Positions 50,474 to 59,779 of a stretch of DNA of 64,000 nt are shown one piece after another. How positions within the stretch are numbered: the stretch's first letter is position 1; each line of letters starts with the position of its first letter. Under the pieces are notes generated by a model, which was not told the DNA's origin, ran no database searches, and saw only the letters and a program-made list of their open reading frames with translations. The DNA is taken from assembly GCF_030812885.1 (NCBI RefSeq), contig NZ_JAUSTO010000008.1, positions 62,001 through 126,000 on the forward strand. The letters run 5' to 3'. Origin of the DNA: Moryella indoligenes (GTDB lineage Bacteria > Bacillota > Clostridia > Lachnospirales > Lachnospiraceae). The position numbers were made by a program, and so were the translations under genes.

Positions 50474-51634
50474 CAGCATTTCAAGCAAAATCTCTCTTTG
50501 ATTCAGCTCCGGCCGCTCCAGCACGCTCTGAAACAACTCCTTAAGCTTCTGTCCCAGTACCGGCCCGGGCTGTACTCCCGCCTGAATCAGATCGCGACCG
50601 CTGACCGCGAGCGTCTTTAGACTGATGCAGTCTCCCGCCGCCATCACTGCCGCCTTGAGCTCTGCGGCGCGCGCGGCTGCATCAGCCGCTTCATGCTGTT
50701 TTAAGAGCAGCAGCTCATCAAAGCGCTCAGCGCCTATCTCCGAGAGCAGCACCCGCACCCCCGCCGCTGTGTCCGGGAGCGGCTTCTTCCACTTTTGCAG
50801 AAGGAGCGATGCGCAGTCTACTGTATCAAGATCGCTCTTCAGTTCCCGAAGCAGCTCTCTGAGCTCTGTCACGTCAAGCGCCTTCGCGGCAGCCGCCCAG
50901 CGAAGATGCTTTTTTTCCGGAAGCTCCGCCGCCCAGGGCGCACAGCAGAGCCGCGGAAAGCTTTCCGCGAGATAGGCCGAAAGCTTCGCCTCGTAAATCA
51001 AAGAGATGCGCTCCGGGTGAGGCGATAGCAGCAGTTTGTTCAGCTCTGTCAGAATACGCTCCTTGCTGACATGGATGAGATTCGGTGCGTGACGCTTCAG
51101 CGCCTCCCAGCTCCCCTCCTCGATGTGAAAATCCAGCTGCGCGGCAAAGCGCAGCGCCCGGAGTATGCGAAGCGCATCCTCCCGGAAGCGCTCATCCGCA
51201 TTGCCCACGCAGCGTATCAGCCTCCGCCTGAGATCCTCCCTGCCGCCAAACAGATCCACAATTTCACCATCTGCGGCACAGGCCATCGCATTAATCGTGA
51301 AATCCCGGCGCTTTAAATCCTCACAGAGCTCAGGGGTAAATGTCACAGAATCCGGATGTCTGCCATCGCTGTAGCTCCCATCCAGACGGTAAGTCGTGAC
51401 CTCAAACCCCTGTCCCCCCTGCAGCACCGTCACTGTGCCATGCGCAATTCCTGTATCTACAGTCCGCCGGAACAGTTTCTTTACTTCCTGTGGCGAGGCA
51501 TTTGTCGTAATGTCCCAGTCCTCCGGCTCTCTTCCGAGCACAGAGTCCCGCACGCAGCCCCCGACCGCATAGGCCTCAAATCCCGCTGTGTTCAGCACAG
51601 CCAAGATATCTTTTACTGACTCTGGAATATTCAT
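50465..51634 (-). CDS. cca: tRNA CCA-nucleotidyltransferase / poly(A) polymerase family
   Basis: A 389-residue class II nucleotidyltransferase: AYAVGGCVRDSVLGREPEDWDITTN (metal DxD within EDWDI), RRFTINAMA-type motif (RRDFTINAMACAADG), DRFREDALRILRALRFAAQLDF-like motif (FREDALRILRALRFA) and a C-terminal HD-less helical half. It adds or repairs the 3' CCA of tRNAs. It starts 60 nt after the glycerate kinase gene and stops at the terminator hairpin. Length is usual for the Firmicutes form. Confidence 0.95.
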   Translation of the reverse strand: MNIPESVKDILAVLNTAGFEAYAVGGCVRDSVLGREPEDWDITTNASPQEVKKLFRRTVDTGIAHGTVTVLQGGQGFEVTTYRLDGSYSDGRHPDSVTFTPELCEDLKRRDFTINAMACAADGEIVDLFGGREDLRRRLIRCVGNADERFREDALRILRALRFAAQLDFHIEEGSWEALKRHAPNLIHVSKERILTELNKLLLSPHPERISLIYEAKLSAYLAESFPRLCCAPWAAELPEKKHLRWAAAAKALDVTELRELLRELKSDLDTVDCASLLLQKWKKPLPDTAAGVRVLLSEIGAERFDELLLLKQHEAADAAARAAELKAAVMAAGDCISLKTLAVSGRDLIQAGVQPGPVLGQKLKELFQSVLERPELNQREILLEMLEK

Positions 51635-51694
51635 ATGCTTCCTCCGCCGCCATTATACCACTCCGGCTCTGCCCGTGCTTCGCAAAGCCCGTAC

Positions 51695-52867
51695 TCACGA
51701 AGGCTCCGGGTGTGGCTCTCTCCAGAGCTTAAGCTGCGCCTGCGGCCTGCTCAAAAATCTGAACAGTCGCACCGCACCTCTGTAGTACAGCTCCTCTGCC
51801 CGCTCCAATGCCTCCGAGAGCGGCATGGGCCCGTCTACCGTCGTCATAACAGAATTTACTCCATGCTCATAAATCTGCTCATAGCCCTGTCCCAGCGAGC
51901 CGCTCAGCACATAAACCGGTATCCCGTGCCGCTTTGCTCTGTCACCAACTCCCTGAATCACCTTGCCGAAGCAGCTCTGCCAGTCTGTTCGTCCCTCTCC
52001 GGTAATCACCGCATCCACTCCGATGAGCTCCTCATCAAAATGAATCAGATCCAGCACTGTCTCAATTCCGGATTTCATCTCCGCTCCCAGATATACCATG
52101 AGCGCCGTCCCGAGACCGCCGGCAGCACCTCCGCCTTTGATCCTGTCCGGATCTATGCCAAACTCTCTCCGGATCACATCGCGGTAATTCTGCATTCCGG
52201 CTTCCAGCTGTTCAAGCATCTCCGGCGTCCCGCCCTTCTGCTTTCCGAAGGTCCAGGTCGCGCCATCCGGCCCGCAGAGCGGATTCGTCACATCGCACAT
52301 CACGATGAAGTGTGCCTCCCGGGCAAGCGGATCGAGCCCCGTCACATCAATATGCGAAACCTTCGCCAGATCCTCGCCCCGGCCCATGAGTTCATGTCCC
52401 GCCTGATCCAGAAAACGCACTCCCAGCGCACGCGCAAAGCCCATGCCACCGTCATTCGTCGCGGAACCGCCAATCGCAATGCTGATATCGCGAAAGCCCG
52501 CCTTGAGCACTGCATGCACCAGCTCTCCTGTGCCATAGCTCGTCGTGATGCGCGGATCGCGGCGCTCCTCCGGCAGCAGAGGCAGCCCGGAAGCCGCCGC
52601 CATCTCGAGTATGGCTTCCCGCTCCGAGAGCATGCCGTAAAACGCCTCCGTCTCCTCGCCGAGAGGGCCCTGCACCTTCACCGGAACGAGCTGTCCCTGC
52701 CGCGCCTTCACGACTGCCTCTGTCGTTCCCTCACCGCCGTCTGCCACCGGAACCCCGCCTGTCTCGCAGCCCGGAAATATTTCCCCCGCCGCCTTCTTAA
52801 GCAGCGCAATTGTCTGCTCACTCGTGAGTGTTCCCTTGAAGGAATCGCTCGCAAACAAAAATTTCAT
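51695..52867 (-). CDS. Glycerate kinase (GlxK/GarK family)
   Basis: A 390-residue glycerate kinase I: MKFLFASDSFKGTLTSEQ, VPVADGGEGTTEAVV, GELVHAVLKAGFRDISIAIGGSATNDGG (shown by IAIGGSATNDGGMGFARALG), and VITGEGRTDWQSCFGKV. It phosphorylates D-glycerate to 2-phosphoglycerate (some members make 3-phosphoglycerate). ATG 52867 is the family start; an upstream ATG at 52891 is less likely. It is just downstream of the RpiR-controlled operon beyond a terminator and probably receives glycerate made by the adjacent 2-hydroxyacid dehydrogenase. Confidence 0.94.
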   Translation of the reverse strand: MKFLFASDSFKGTLTSEQTIALLKKAAGEIFPGCETGGVPVADGGEGTTEAVVKARQGQLVPVKVQGPLGEETEAFYGMLSEREAILEMAAASGLPLLPEERRDPRITTSYGTGELVHAVLKAGFRDISIAIGGSATNDGGMGFARALGVRFLDQAGHELMGRGEDLAKVSHIDVTGLDPLAREAHFIVMCDVTNPLCGPDGATWTFGKQKGGTPEMLEQLEAGMQNYRDVIRREFGIDPDRIKGGGAAGGLGTALMVYLGAEMKSGIETVLDLIHFDEELIGVDAVITGEGRTDWQSCFGKVIQGVGDRAKRHGIPVYVLSGSLGQGYEQIYEHGVNSVMTTVDGPMPLSEALERAEELYYRGAVRLFRFLSRPQAQLKLWREPHPEPS

Positions 52868-52892
52868 GCCGAACCCGCCTTTCTCTGTCATA

Positions 52893-52956
52893 TCAGATAT
52901 CCCGGCTGTCAGATATCACTCTGTACCGCTTATTCTATACCAATTCTATAAATATA
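52893..52956 (-). promoter_or_regulatory. Probable promoter and leader of the glycerate kinase gene
   Basis: Minus strand extended -10 TGCTATATT (TATATT at 52956-52951). The leader holds two direct repeats TCAGATATC (plus strand 52893-52901 and 52909-52917), 16 bp apart, and a doubled TATAGAAT. The remainder of the gap 52868-53176 has no gene. Confidence 0.4.
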
Positions 52957-52989
52957 GCATATTATTCCGTTTGGCTTTCATCGCTGCGC

Positions 52990-53041
52990 AAAAATATCGC
53001 GGCAGTTTCATAAGCACAGCTCTGTGCCCAAAAACTGCCGC
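52990..53041 (-). terminator. Intrinsic terminator of the RpiR-controlled catabolic operon
   Basis: Minus strand GCGGCAGTTT / AAACTGCCGC (53041-53032 and 53008-52999) with an inner GCACAG/CTGTGC stem, followed by ATATTTTT. Confidence 0.8.
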
Positions 53042-53176
53042 TGCAATTGATAATCCAAGCTTTTCTAAAACACCTGATACCATCTCGCTGCCGCTCGATG
53101 GATTTTGTCGTCAAAACTACAGCTGCACTGTATCAGGCAGTCTTTGACTGCATAGTCCTGCCGTCTCCAGGGCAGC

Positions 53177-54142
53177 TCAGAGATTCACCACATTGACCGG
53201 CTTCCCCTCAATAAATGCCTTCACATTGCCCACCGTAATATCCATGATGCGCTGACGCGCCGCCTGTGCCGCCCAGGAGATATGCGGGGTAATGATGCAG
53301 TTCTTCGCTTTCAGCAGCGGATTGTCTCCGCGAATCGGCTCCGTGGAAACGACGTCCAGACCAGCTGCATAGACCTTCCCGCTGTTCAGCGCATCCGCAA
53401 GATCCCGCTCCACAACCAGCTGACCACGGCTGTTATTGATGATAATCACGCCGTCCTTCATCTTCGCGATATTGTCCCTGTTGATAATGCCCTGTGTGCT
53501 CGGGAAGAGCGGGCAGTGCAGGAAGATGACATCCGACTCCGCGAGGAGACGTTCCAGCGATACATACTCCGCGAGCTTCTTTCCCGCCTCAGACTCAAAC
53601 GCATCGTAGGCGAGCACCTTCATATCCATCGCATTCAGAATACGCGCTGTCGCCTGACCTATTCTTCCGAGACCGATAATGCCTGCGGTCTTTCCGTAGA
53701 GCTCAATCATCGGGTAGTCCCAGTAGCACCAGTCCTGATTGTGCTCCCACTTTCCTTCCTTCACAGTCGCATCGTGGTGACCGTAGTGAGAGCAGATCTC
53801 CAGCAGCAGCCCCACTGCATACTGGCCGACGATCTGCGTCCCGTAGGTCGGCACATTGACCACAGGAATCTTCTTTTCCGCCGCATAATTATAGTCCACG
53901 ACATTGTAGCCGGTCGCAAGCATCGCAATGAGCTTCACACTCGGGCACTGATCTATGGTCTTCTGAGAGATCGGCGTTTTATTTGTGATGACGATATCTG
54001 CATCGGCAATTCTCTCCGCAATCAACGGCGACTCCTCTGTCGCGGTCCTGTCATAGACTCTCAGTTCTCCGAGCTTTTCCAGCTCCTCCCAGCTCAGATC
54101 TCCGGGATTTTCCGTATAACCGTCCAGCACTACAATTTTCAT
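53177..54142 (-). CDS. D-2-hydroxyacid dehydrogenase (hydroxypyruvate/glyoxylate reductase-like)
   Basis: A 321-residue NAD(P)-dependent enzyme: IAMLATGYNVVD, the Rossmann GIIGLGRIGQATARI (155-169), then LHCPLFPSTQGIINRD, IINNSRGQLV (substrate Arg), DVVSTEP (Glu) and ITPHISWAA (catalytic His). The family reduces 2-oxoacids such as hydroxypyruvate to D-2-hydroxyacids. It is the last gene of the operon, 30 nt after dctM, with glycerate kinase beyond the terminator. Inferred role: making D-glycerate from hydroxypyruvate or an isomer formed by the aldolase step. Confidence 0.88.
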   Translation of the reverse strand: MKIVVLDGYTENPGDLSWEELEKLGELRVYDRTATEESPLIAERIADADIVITNKTPISQKTIDQCPSVKLIAMLATGYNVVDYNYAAEKKIPVVNVPTYGTQIVGQYAVGLLLEICSHYGHHDATVKEGKWEHNQDWCYWDYPMIELYGKTAGIIGLGRIGQATARILNAMDMKVLAYDAFESEAGKKLAEYVSLERLLAESDVIFLHCPLFPSTQGIINRDNIAKMKDGVIIINNSRGQLVVERDLADALNSGKVYAAGLDVVSTEPIRGDNPLLKAKNCIITPHISWAAQAARQRIMDITVGNVKAFIEGKPVNVVNL

Positions 54143-54172
54143 TCCGGCACCTCCATTTCTATTTCTTCTATT

Positions 54173-55462
54173 TTATCTAAAAACCAGTGCTACAGGTACC
54201 TCAATAATCTGCGGGAACAGAATAAAGATCACCAGTGAGATCGCAATCAGCAGTATCCATGGAACAGAAGCCTTGATGATCTTCTCCAGCGGAAGACCGG
54301 TCACATTTTCAGCCGCATACAGACATACACCGACCGGAGGTGTGATCAGTCCAAAGGAAAGCGTGATGACAAGGAATACTACAAAGAACAGAGGCGATAC
54401 GCCAACTGCCTGAACCGCCGGAAGCAAAATCGGAACCAGGATGAAGATCGCAGCTGTCGCATCCATAAACATTCCCACGACAATCAGGAACAGATACAGA
54501 ACCATCAGAATCACAACGCGGTTACTGGAGATTCCGGCTATCATGCGGGCCACCGTACTGGGCAGGCCATCCAGCTCAAAGAGAACAGAGGCCGGCTTCG
54601 CCGCGATTGCGACAAAGAGAATGGTTCCGGTGGAACGGGCGTTCTTGATCATGATGCGCGGAATGTCTCTCCAGCGCAGGTTTTTAAATACATAGATGGA
54701 GACAAAACAGGTATAGACCACCGCGATGGCGGCGCCTTCTGTCGGCGTATAGATGCCCGTGTAAACGCCGCCCAACAGAATAACCGGGGTCAACAGCGCC
54801 GGAATGGCTCTCACAAATGCCCTTCCCAGCTTCTTGGACTCAAACGGAATGCGGTCACCGATGCCATGCTTCTTGCAGTAGAGATAATTATAGATCATAA
54901 AGATAAGACCGATAATAATACCCGGAATAAAACCTGCAAGCAGTGCCTGGCCGATGGAAACATTACCTGTAGCCGCCGCATTAATCATCAGAATACTCGG
55001 CGGAATAACCGATGCCAGCATGGAGCCGGACAGGTTGATCGCTGTCGCGTAGTCCTTCGGGTAGCCCTTCTTCTCCAGCGCATTGATGGACATTTTTCCA
55101 ATAGATGCAATCGCCGCGACAGAGGAGCCGGACATTCCCGCAAACAGCATGTTCACAACGACCGATACATGCCCAAGACCGCCATAGATCCAGCCGACAG
55201 AGGCCTCCGCCAGATCATAGATGCGATCCGCGATCCCCCCCTCATCCATCAGGGAGCCACAGAGTATAAAGAGCGGAACTGCGACCATGATGAAGGAATT
55301 CATCGCGGTCAGCATGGACTGCGTCGCCATGCTGAGAGGCATCTGTGTCATCGCCGCCATGCAGAGAACAGAGGCAGCGCCGAGCGACACGGCGATCGGC
55401 ACGCCCAGAAACATCAGAATCATGAAAAGCAGCATAATTCCCAGGCTCATACTCATATCCAT
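54173..55462 (-). CDS. dctM: TRAP transporter large permease DctM
   Basis: A 429-residue protein with about 12 spans: LGVPIAVSLGAASVLCM, GYPKDYATAINLSGSMLASVIPPS shown by its part SMLASVIPPSILMI, GVYTGIYTPTEGAAIAVVY and ITLSFGLITPPVGVCLYAA, all DctM signatures. Together with DctQ and DctP it drives Na+-coupled uptake of an organic acid. Start is ATG 55462, sharing a base with the dctQ stop (TGATG), or ATG 55456 which has better spacing from AGGGG. Confidence 0.94.
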   Translation of the reverse strand: MDMSMSLGIMLLFMILMFLGVPIAVSLGAASVLCMAAMTQMPLSMATQSMLTAMNSFIMVAVPLFILCGSLMDEGGIADRIYDLAEASVGWIYGGLGHVSVVVNMLFAGMSGSSVAAIASIGKMSINALEKKGYPKDYATAINLSGSMLASVIPPSILMINAAATGNVSIGQALLAGFIPGIIIGLIFMIYNYLYCKKHGIGDRIPFESKKLGRAFVRAIPALLTPVILLGGVYTGIYTPTEGAAIAVVYTCFVSIYVFKNLRWRDIPRIMIKNARSTGTILFVAIAAKPASVLFELDGLPSTVARMIAGISSNRVVILMVLYLFLIVVGMFMDATAAIFILVPILLPAVQAVGVSPLFFVVFLVITLSFGLITPPVGVCLYAAENVTGLPLEKIIKASVPWILLIAISLVIFILFPQIIEVPVALVFR

Positions 55463-56001
55463 CACCCCTCATTCTCTAAGGCTTTCATTTTTTCCGTCTC
55501 TTTGTCGCCGATTCTGACCTTATCTCTGTACTCCATAAAACTCTGCAGCGTTCCTATAAAACCAAGCACCGCACCAATTGGCTGACAGATGCCGATGATC
55601 CACATGGGTATCAGGATAGCGGTTCCGGTCTCGTGGAACTGAACCTGCTGCTGTACGACCTGCATACCGCACACAAACATGAAGACAAAGAAGCCCAGAA
55701 CAATCAGTGCATACAGAAACTCACTGAGCTTTTTGAGCCACTTTGGCCCCAGCTGCAAAAACAGTGTGACTCTCGAGGACTCGCAGCGGTTGAAGCCTGC
55801 CGCCAGCGCGACAAACATCATCCACAGGAAGAGATACCGGGAGGATTCCTCCGTCCACGGAAAAGGATGTCCTGTGATACGTCCGAGAATTTGCAGTATA
55901 ATGACCACGATCATGCCGATCACCAGAACTGCCAGCACAAAATCTTCCATTTTATTCACAATGTCGAAGAAGCCCGACAGCTTCGATTTTTTTCTTTCCA
56001 T
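55462..56001 (-). CDS. dctQ: TRAP transporter small permease DctQ
   Basis: A 179-residue protein with four spans; FPWTEESSRYLFLWMMFVALAAG contains the W-x-E-E-x-x-R-Y motif conserved in DctQ. It lies 109 nt after dctP, beyond a strong hairpin, and runs into dctM with a TGATG junction. Confidence 0.93.
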   Translation of the reverse strand: MERKKSKLSGFFDIVNKMEDFVLAVLVIGMIVVIILQILGRITGHPFPWTEESSRYLFLWMMFVALAAGFNRCESSRVTLFLQLGPKWLKKLSEFLYALIVLGFFVFMFVCGMQVVQQQVQFHETGTAILIPMWIIGICQPIGAVLGFIGTLQSFMEYRDKVRIGDKETEKMKALENEG

Positions 56002-56045
56002 CTCTGCCTCCAGATATCGGCTGATATTTTCCCTCTCCCTGCAGC

Positions 56046-56076
56046 CGCGCGTCCCTCTGCGAGAGAAGGACGCGCG
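56046..56076 (-). terminator. Intercistronic hairpin between dctP and dctQ
   Basis: CGCGCGTCC (56046-56054) pairs with GGACGCGCG (56068-56076), extended by CTCT/AGAG. No U-tract; probably protects the upstream dctP message or halts part of transcription, giving more binding protein than permease. Confidence 0.6.
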
Positions 56077-56110
56077 AGTCGGGAGAATCTGTGTAAACTA
56101 TTCTTATTGC

Positions 56111-57193
56111 TTACTCTCTGCCTGTGAACTTTGCAGTCGCATCAAAGAGTGCATCATCCTTGATCAGCTCCTTGAACTTCGGATAGCAGGAGCGGGAAAT
56201 GTCGATGAACTGCTGCTTTGCCTCATCGCTCAGCTCATTTGCCTCCATACCGTTGTCGGTCAGAGTCTTCAGCGCAACCTGATCCTGCTCCGCCATCATG
56301 TCTACATTCCACTGCTGAACCTCTTCACCGGCCTTCATGATCGCATCCTTCTGCTCCTGTGTGAGGGAATCGAAGAACTTGCCGTTGATGCCGACCACCC
56401 AGGCATCTGCCATGTGGTTGGTGAAGGAGATATACTTCTGAACTTCATAGAACTTGTTGGAATACGGTACATCAACCGGGTTCTCCTGTCCATCCAGCGT
56501 GTTGAGCTGAAGTGCATTATAGACCTCGGAGAAGTTCATCGGAGTGGTTACTGCACCGCAGGCGGTGAAGAACTCTACATAGAGAGAGTTGTTGGGGACG
56601 CGAAGCACAAGCCCTTTCAGGTCCTCCGGGCTGGTGATGGCTCTCTTGGAGTTCGTGACCTCGCGGAAGGATCTGGTCCACTTGCCGACAACATTGATTC
56701 CCATGCTGTTGACACGGTTGAAGAGCTCGTCCGCGGTCTCGCTGTTCAGGTATTCAAGGAGCTGCTTCTGGTCATCAAACATGTAAGGTACGGAGATCAC
56801 ATTGAATCCGGGCTCAAAGCTTGCGTACACAGAAGAAGCAAGGATTAGCATCTGAAGAGAACCCGCGCCAAGCTGCTTGATGCCCGCTGCGGTATCGCCT
56901 CCATAGAGGGAACCATTTCCGGAAATGCTGATATCCAGAGTTCCGTTGGAATACTCCATCGCACGATTTGCAAACTCGGTTGCAGCAGCGTAAATATACG
57001 AAGCCTCCGGATCCGGAACGGAAATTGTGATCTTGGTGGCATTCGCCGCCGGAGCTGCCTGCTCCGCGCTGCTCTCTGCACCCGCCGCCGCTGCCGCAGT
57101 CGTCGTTGCAGCTGTTCCAGAACCTCCGCAAGCCGCGAGGCTCATGCAGACCATAATGCCTGCCATCATCGTAGCCAATACATTCTTTTTCAT
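56111..57193 (-). CDS. dctP: TRAP transporter substrate-binding lipoprotein DctP
   Basis: A 360-residue lipoprotein (lipobox SLAAC, Cys22), Ala-rich linker, then the DctP fold: ATEFANRAMEYSNGTLDISI, PEDLKGLVLRVPNN with the conserved substrate-carboxylate Arg near 188, and NALQLNTLDGQENP. Retention of the Arg indicates a carboxylate ligand, such as a sugar acid. It follows the kinase gene after 51 nt with AAGGAG before the ATG. Confidence 0.94.
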   Translation of the reverse strand: MKKNVLATMMAGIMVCMSLAACGGSGTAATTTAAAAAGAESSAEQAAPAANATKITISVPDPEASYIYAAATEFANRAMEYSNGTLDISISGNGSLYGGDTAAGIKQLGAGSLQMLILASSVYASFEPGFNVISVPYMFDDQKQLLEYLNSETADELFNRVNSMGINVVGKWTRSFREVTNSKRAITSPEDLKGLVLRVPNNSLYVEFFTACGAVTTPMNFSEVYNALQLNTLDGQENPVDVPYSNKFYEVQKYISFTNHMADAWVVGINGKFFDSLTQEQKDAIMKAGEEVQQWNVDMMAEQDQVALKTLTDNGMEANELSDEAKQQFIDISRSCYPKFKELIKDDALFDATAKFTGRE

Positions 57194-57244
57194 TTTATTC
57201 TCCTTTAAGCTTTAAGCTTTTATTGTTTCTTTACCAGTGTTTAC

Positions 57245-58783
57245 TCACTGTGCACAACCCTGAACATTGTTGCGGAAGATATCCTTCAGCGCCGGATATA
57301 GGCTGATATAGGTCTGATACCTCTGTGCATAGATTGCATCGCTCTCATGATTCGGTTGAAAGTGCCTGTGAATCTTCTTCTCAACTTTAGATGAAGCCTC
57401 CTGAACATCCCGGAACACACCGGCTCCAACTCCCGCGAGCAATGCCGCGCCTACCGGGGCCATATCATTCATGTCCAGCACTTCTATCTCTTTTCCTGTT
57501 ATGTCCGCCTTGATCTGCGCCCAAGTATCGCTCTTCGCGCCGCCGCCGATCGAGATGAACTTGCTGATCCGGTTTCCTGTGATGCGCTCTGCAATACCTG
57601 TGAGCTGACGCAGACCATAACCACAGCCCTCCAGCACCGCGCGATTCATCTCTCTCCGGGTCGTCTGTAACGAAAGTCCAAAGAAAACGCCTCTCGCATA
57701 AGGATCCCAGATCGGGCTTCTCTCTCCCAGCATATATGGCAGAAACACCACACCGTCACAGCCGGGATTCGCCTGATCCGCCTCGATATTCATCTGTGTA
57801 AAGGCGTCCTTGCGGCTGCCCGCCTTCTCCAACAGGTCACCATAAAACTGATTCAGAAACCAGTCATTGGCCGCACCCGCAAAGGACATTGCACCCTGAT
57901 AGATCCAGGTTCCCGGCACCACGTGACAGCGATTGATAAAGCCTCTGTCAAAGACCGGGCGGTCGATGCAGACAGTCAGCACGTCCGTCGTGCCTACCGA
58001 CTCACAGACATCTCCCGCCCTGGTGACCCCTGCTGCCAGTGTCGCGCACGGCGTATCTGCGCCGCCCGTCGCCACCGGCGTGCCCTCCGGAATACCGAGT
58101 CGAATCAGGTCCGGATGAATGAGCCCGCCCACAAGCTCTGTCGCCTCGCGGAGCTCCGGGAGCTTCTCCCGCGCGATCCCGATCTTCTCACAGAGCAGGT
58201 CGGACCACTGTTTTCCGCCGGACGTCTCAAAGAGATTGGTATAAGACGCATTGGAATAATCGATCGCCACCTCACCTGTCATTCTCTGCACAAGGAAGGT
58301 ATTCAAATGCCCGAAATACTTTGTCTTCTGATAGGCCTCCGGGAGATGACGCTTGATCCAGAGCATCGAGGATCCGGAGAACGCTCCGGCCATGGACCCG
58401 TTCGCCGTAATGCGAAACAGCTCCTCTGCGCCGACATTTTCCAGTATCAGCTCGGCTTCCTCCGTGCTTCGCCGATCCGAGTAGATGATCGGCTCCACCA
58501 CCACCTCTCCATGCTCTCCCAGCGCCACAAGCCCCGGACAGAGGGACGAAATACTGATTCCGCAAACTTTGGAAAGTTCAATCCCCTTCCCATCCCGAAG
58601 GAGACGGACGCAGGTCAAAAACGCATTCCACATGCTCTCCGCATCAATCTGTACAGAGCACTGATCCGGAGTGATAAGCCTGTACTTACTGGTGCCTATC
58701 CCAAGCAGCCTCGCATTTTCATCGATCACAGCCACCTTCAGGCTGGTTGTCCCGACATCCACTCCCAACAAATACTTAGACAT
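57245..58783 (-). CDS. FGGY-family carbohydrate kinase (xylulokinase-like)
   Basis: A 512-residue sugar kinase with two actin-like lobes: LLGVDVGTTSLKVAVID (phosphate 1), SDRRSTEEAE, catalytic Asp243 in GGADTPCATLAAG, LPYMLGERSPIWDPYARG and ISIGGGAKSDTWAQIKADI (adenosine). FGGY kinases phosphorylate xylulose, ribulose, fuculose, gluconate, glycerol and relatives; the exact sugar cannot be read. In the operon it follows the class I aldolase gene after 36 nt and precedes dctP, so it likely phosphorylates the ketose or keto-acid that the aldolase cleaves. Confidence 0.9.
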   Translation of the reverse strand: MSKYLLGVDVGTTSLKVAVIDENARLLGIGTSKYRLITPDQCSVQIDAESMWNAFLTCVRLLRDGKGIELSKVCGISISSLCPGLVALGEHGEVVVEPIIYSDRRSTEEAELILENVGAEELFRITANGSMAGAFSGSSMLWIKRHLPEAYQKTKYFGHLNTFLVQRMTGEVAIDYSNASYTNLFETSGGKQWSDLLCEKIGIAREKLPELREATELVGGLIHPDLIRLGIPEGTPVATGGADTPCATLAAGVTRAGDVCESVGTTDVLTVCIDRPVFDRGFINRCHVVPGTWIYQGAMSFAGAANDWFLNQFYGDLLEKAGSRKDAFTQMNIEADQANPGCDGVVFLPYMLGERSPIWDPYARGVFFGLSLQTTRREMNRAVLEGCGYGLRQLTGIAERITGNRISKFISIGGGAKSDTWAQIKADITGKEIEVLDMNDMAPVGAALLAGVGAGVFRDVQEASSKVEKKIHRHFQPNHESDAIYAQRYQTYISLYPALKDIFRNNVQGCAQ

Positions 58784-58819
58784 CTCGCCCCTCTTCTATT
58801 CCGAAGTCTGTCACCTGAA

Positions 58820-59704
58820 TCAGAGAATCTCGTAGTCCTTGTAATTCTTCTCACTCTTGACTGTCTTGTAGAGTTCCATGCACTGCTTTGCGTTGTAGCC
58901 CTTGTGAATCAGTCTGCGCAGTGCGATCACCAGTGCGGTGACATCCTCCGCATCCCATACCCAGCGGCCCATGGTAACACCGCCGCAGCCGGCGTCCAGA
59001 GCATCTCTGGTCATAGCCATGTAGTAATCCAGCAGCGCATCTCCCTCAAGGCCCGCCGGCGTATCACCGCCCTGAATCACAACGCGGAAGGAGGAGGGAA
59101 CGCAGGAGATCACCTTTGCCATGCTCTCCGGATCTCCGGTATAGGTCGTCTTCACGACATCCAGGCCGAGCTCGCAGGCGCTTCTCGCGCAGTAAGCGAT
59201 ATTCTCCCAGCTGGCTCTCTGATCCTTCGGTACGCTCTCGCCCTTCGGGTATACATGACCGATCAGCGGCATTCCGATCTCATCGCAGTACTCGGAGATC
59301 TCGCCAATTCTCTCGAACTGCTCATTCTGAAAATCTCCGAGGGTAATGCAGCCAAGGGATACAGCATCTGCGCCCATGCGGACTGCGGCATCAACCGATC
59401 CGAACACTACATCGCTGGTCGGGGAAGTCGGCGCATAGTTTGAAATCTTGTGAAGAATAGAGATACCGGAACCCACATGCGGGCCCCAGCAGCGCTTCTG
59501 GATACCGCCGGTCATGGTCATCGCATCCGGGCAGCCCGCGACGATCTTATCAATCGCGCCCTGAATATCATGAATTCCTGTCATCGGCGCGATGCCTCTG
59601 GAGGTCGCATGATCCACCGTGATGGCCATCATCTTGTTGCTCTCCGGATTTACCATTCTTGCCAGTCTGACTGCCTTGCCCATTGCATACATCGGTTCTA
59701 CCAT
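58820..59704 (-). CDS. Class I aldolase, DeoC/FbaB/LsrF-like family
   Basis: A 294-residue TIM-barrel aldolase: AITVDHATSRGIAP near the start, GADAVSLGCITLGD, the YPKGE segment (about 152-156), the Schiff-base lysine Lys185 in VVKTTYTGDP, VVIQGGDTPAG as phosphate-binding loop and GCGGVTMGRWVW at the end. The family cleaves or forms phosphorylated ketoses and commonly yields dihydroxyacetone phosphate or a related C3. It is between the dehydrogenase and kinase genes. AGGAG lies seven bases before the ATG. Substrate is inferred from context only. Confidence 0.85.
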   Translation of the reverse strand: MVEPMYAMGKAVRLARMVNPESNKMMAITVDHATSRGIAPMTGIHDIQGAIDKIVAGCPDAMTMTGGIQKRCWGPHVGSGISILHKISNYAPTSPTSDVVFGSVDAAVRMGADAVSLGCITLGDFQNEQFERIGEISEYCDEIGMPLIGHVYPKGESVPKDQRASWENIAYCARSACELGLDVVKTTYTGDPESMAKVISCVPSSFRVVIQGGDTPAGLEGDALLDYYMAMTRDALDAGCGGVTMGRWVWDAEDVTALVIALRRLIHKGYNAKQCMELYKTVKSEKNYKDYEIL

Positions 59705-59779
59705 AATTTTTCTCCTTTTATATAGACTCTCTACAGTTGATAGCTGCTTTTCCTGATACGCGATACGCCAGGTTCCTGC

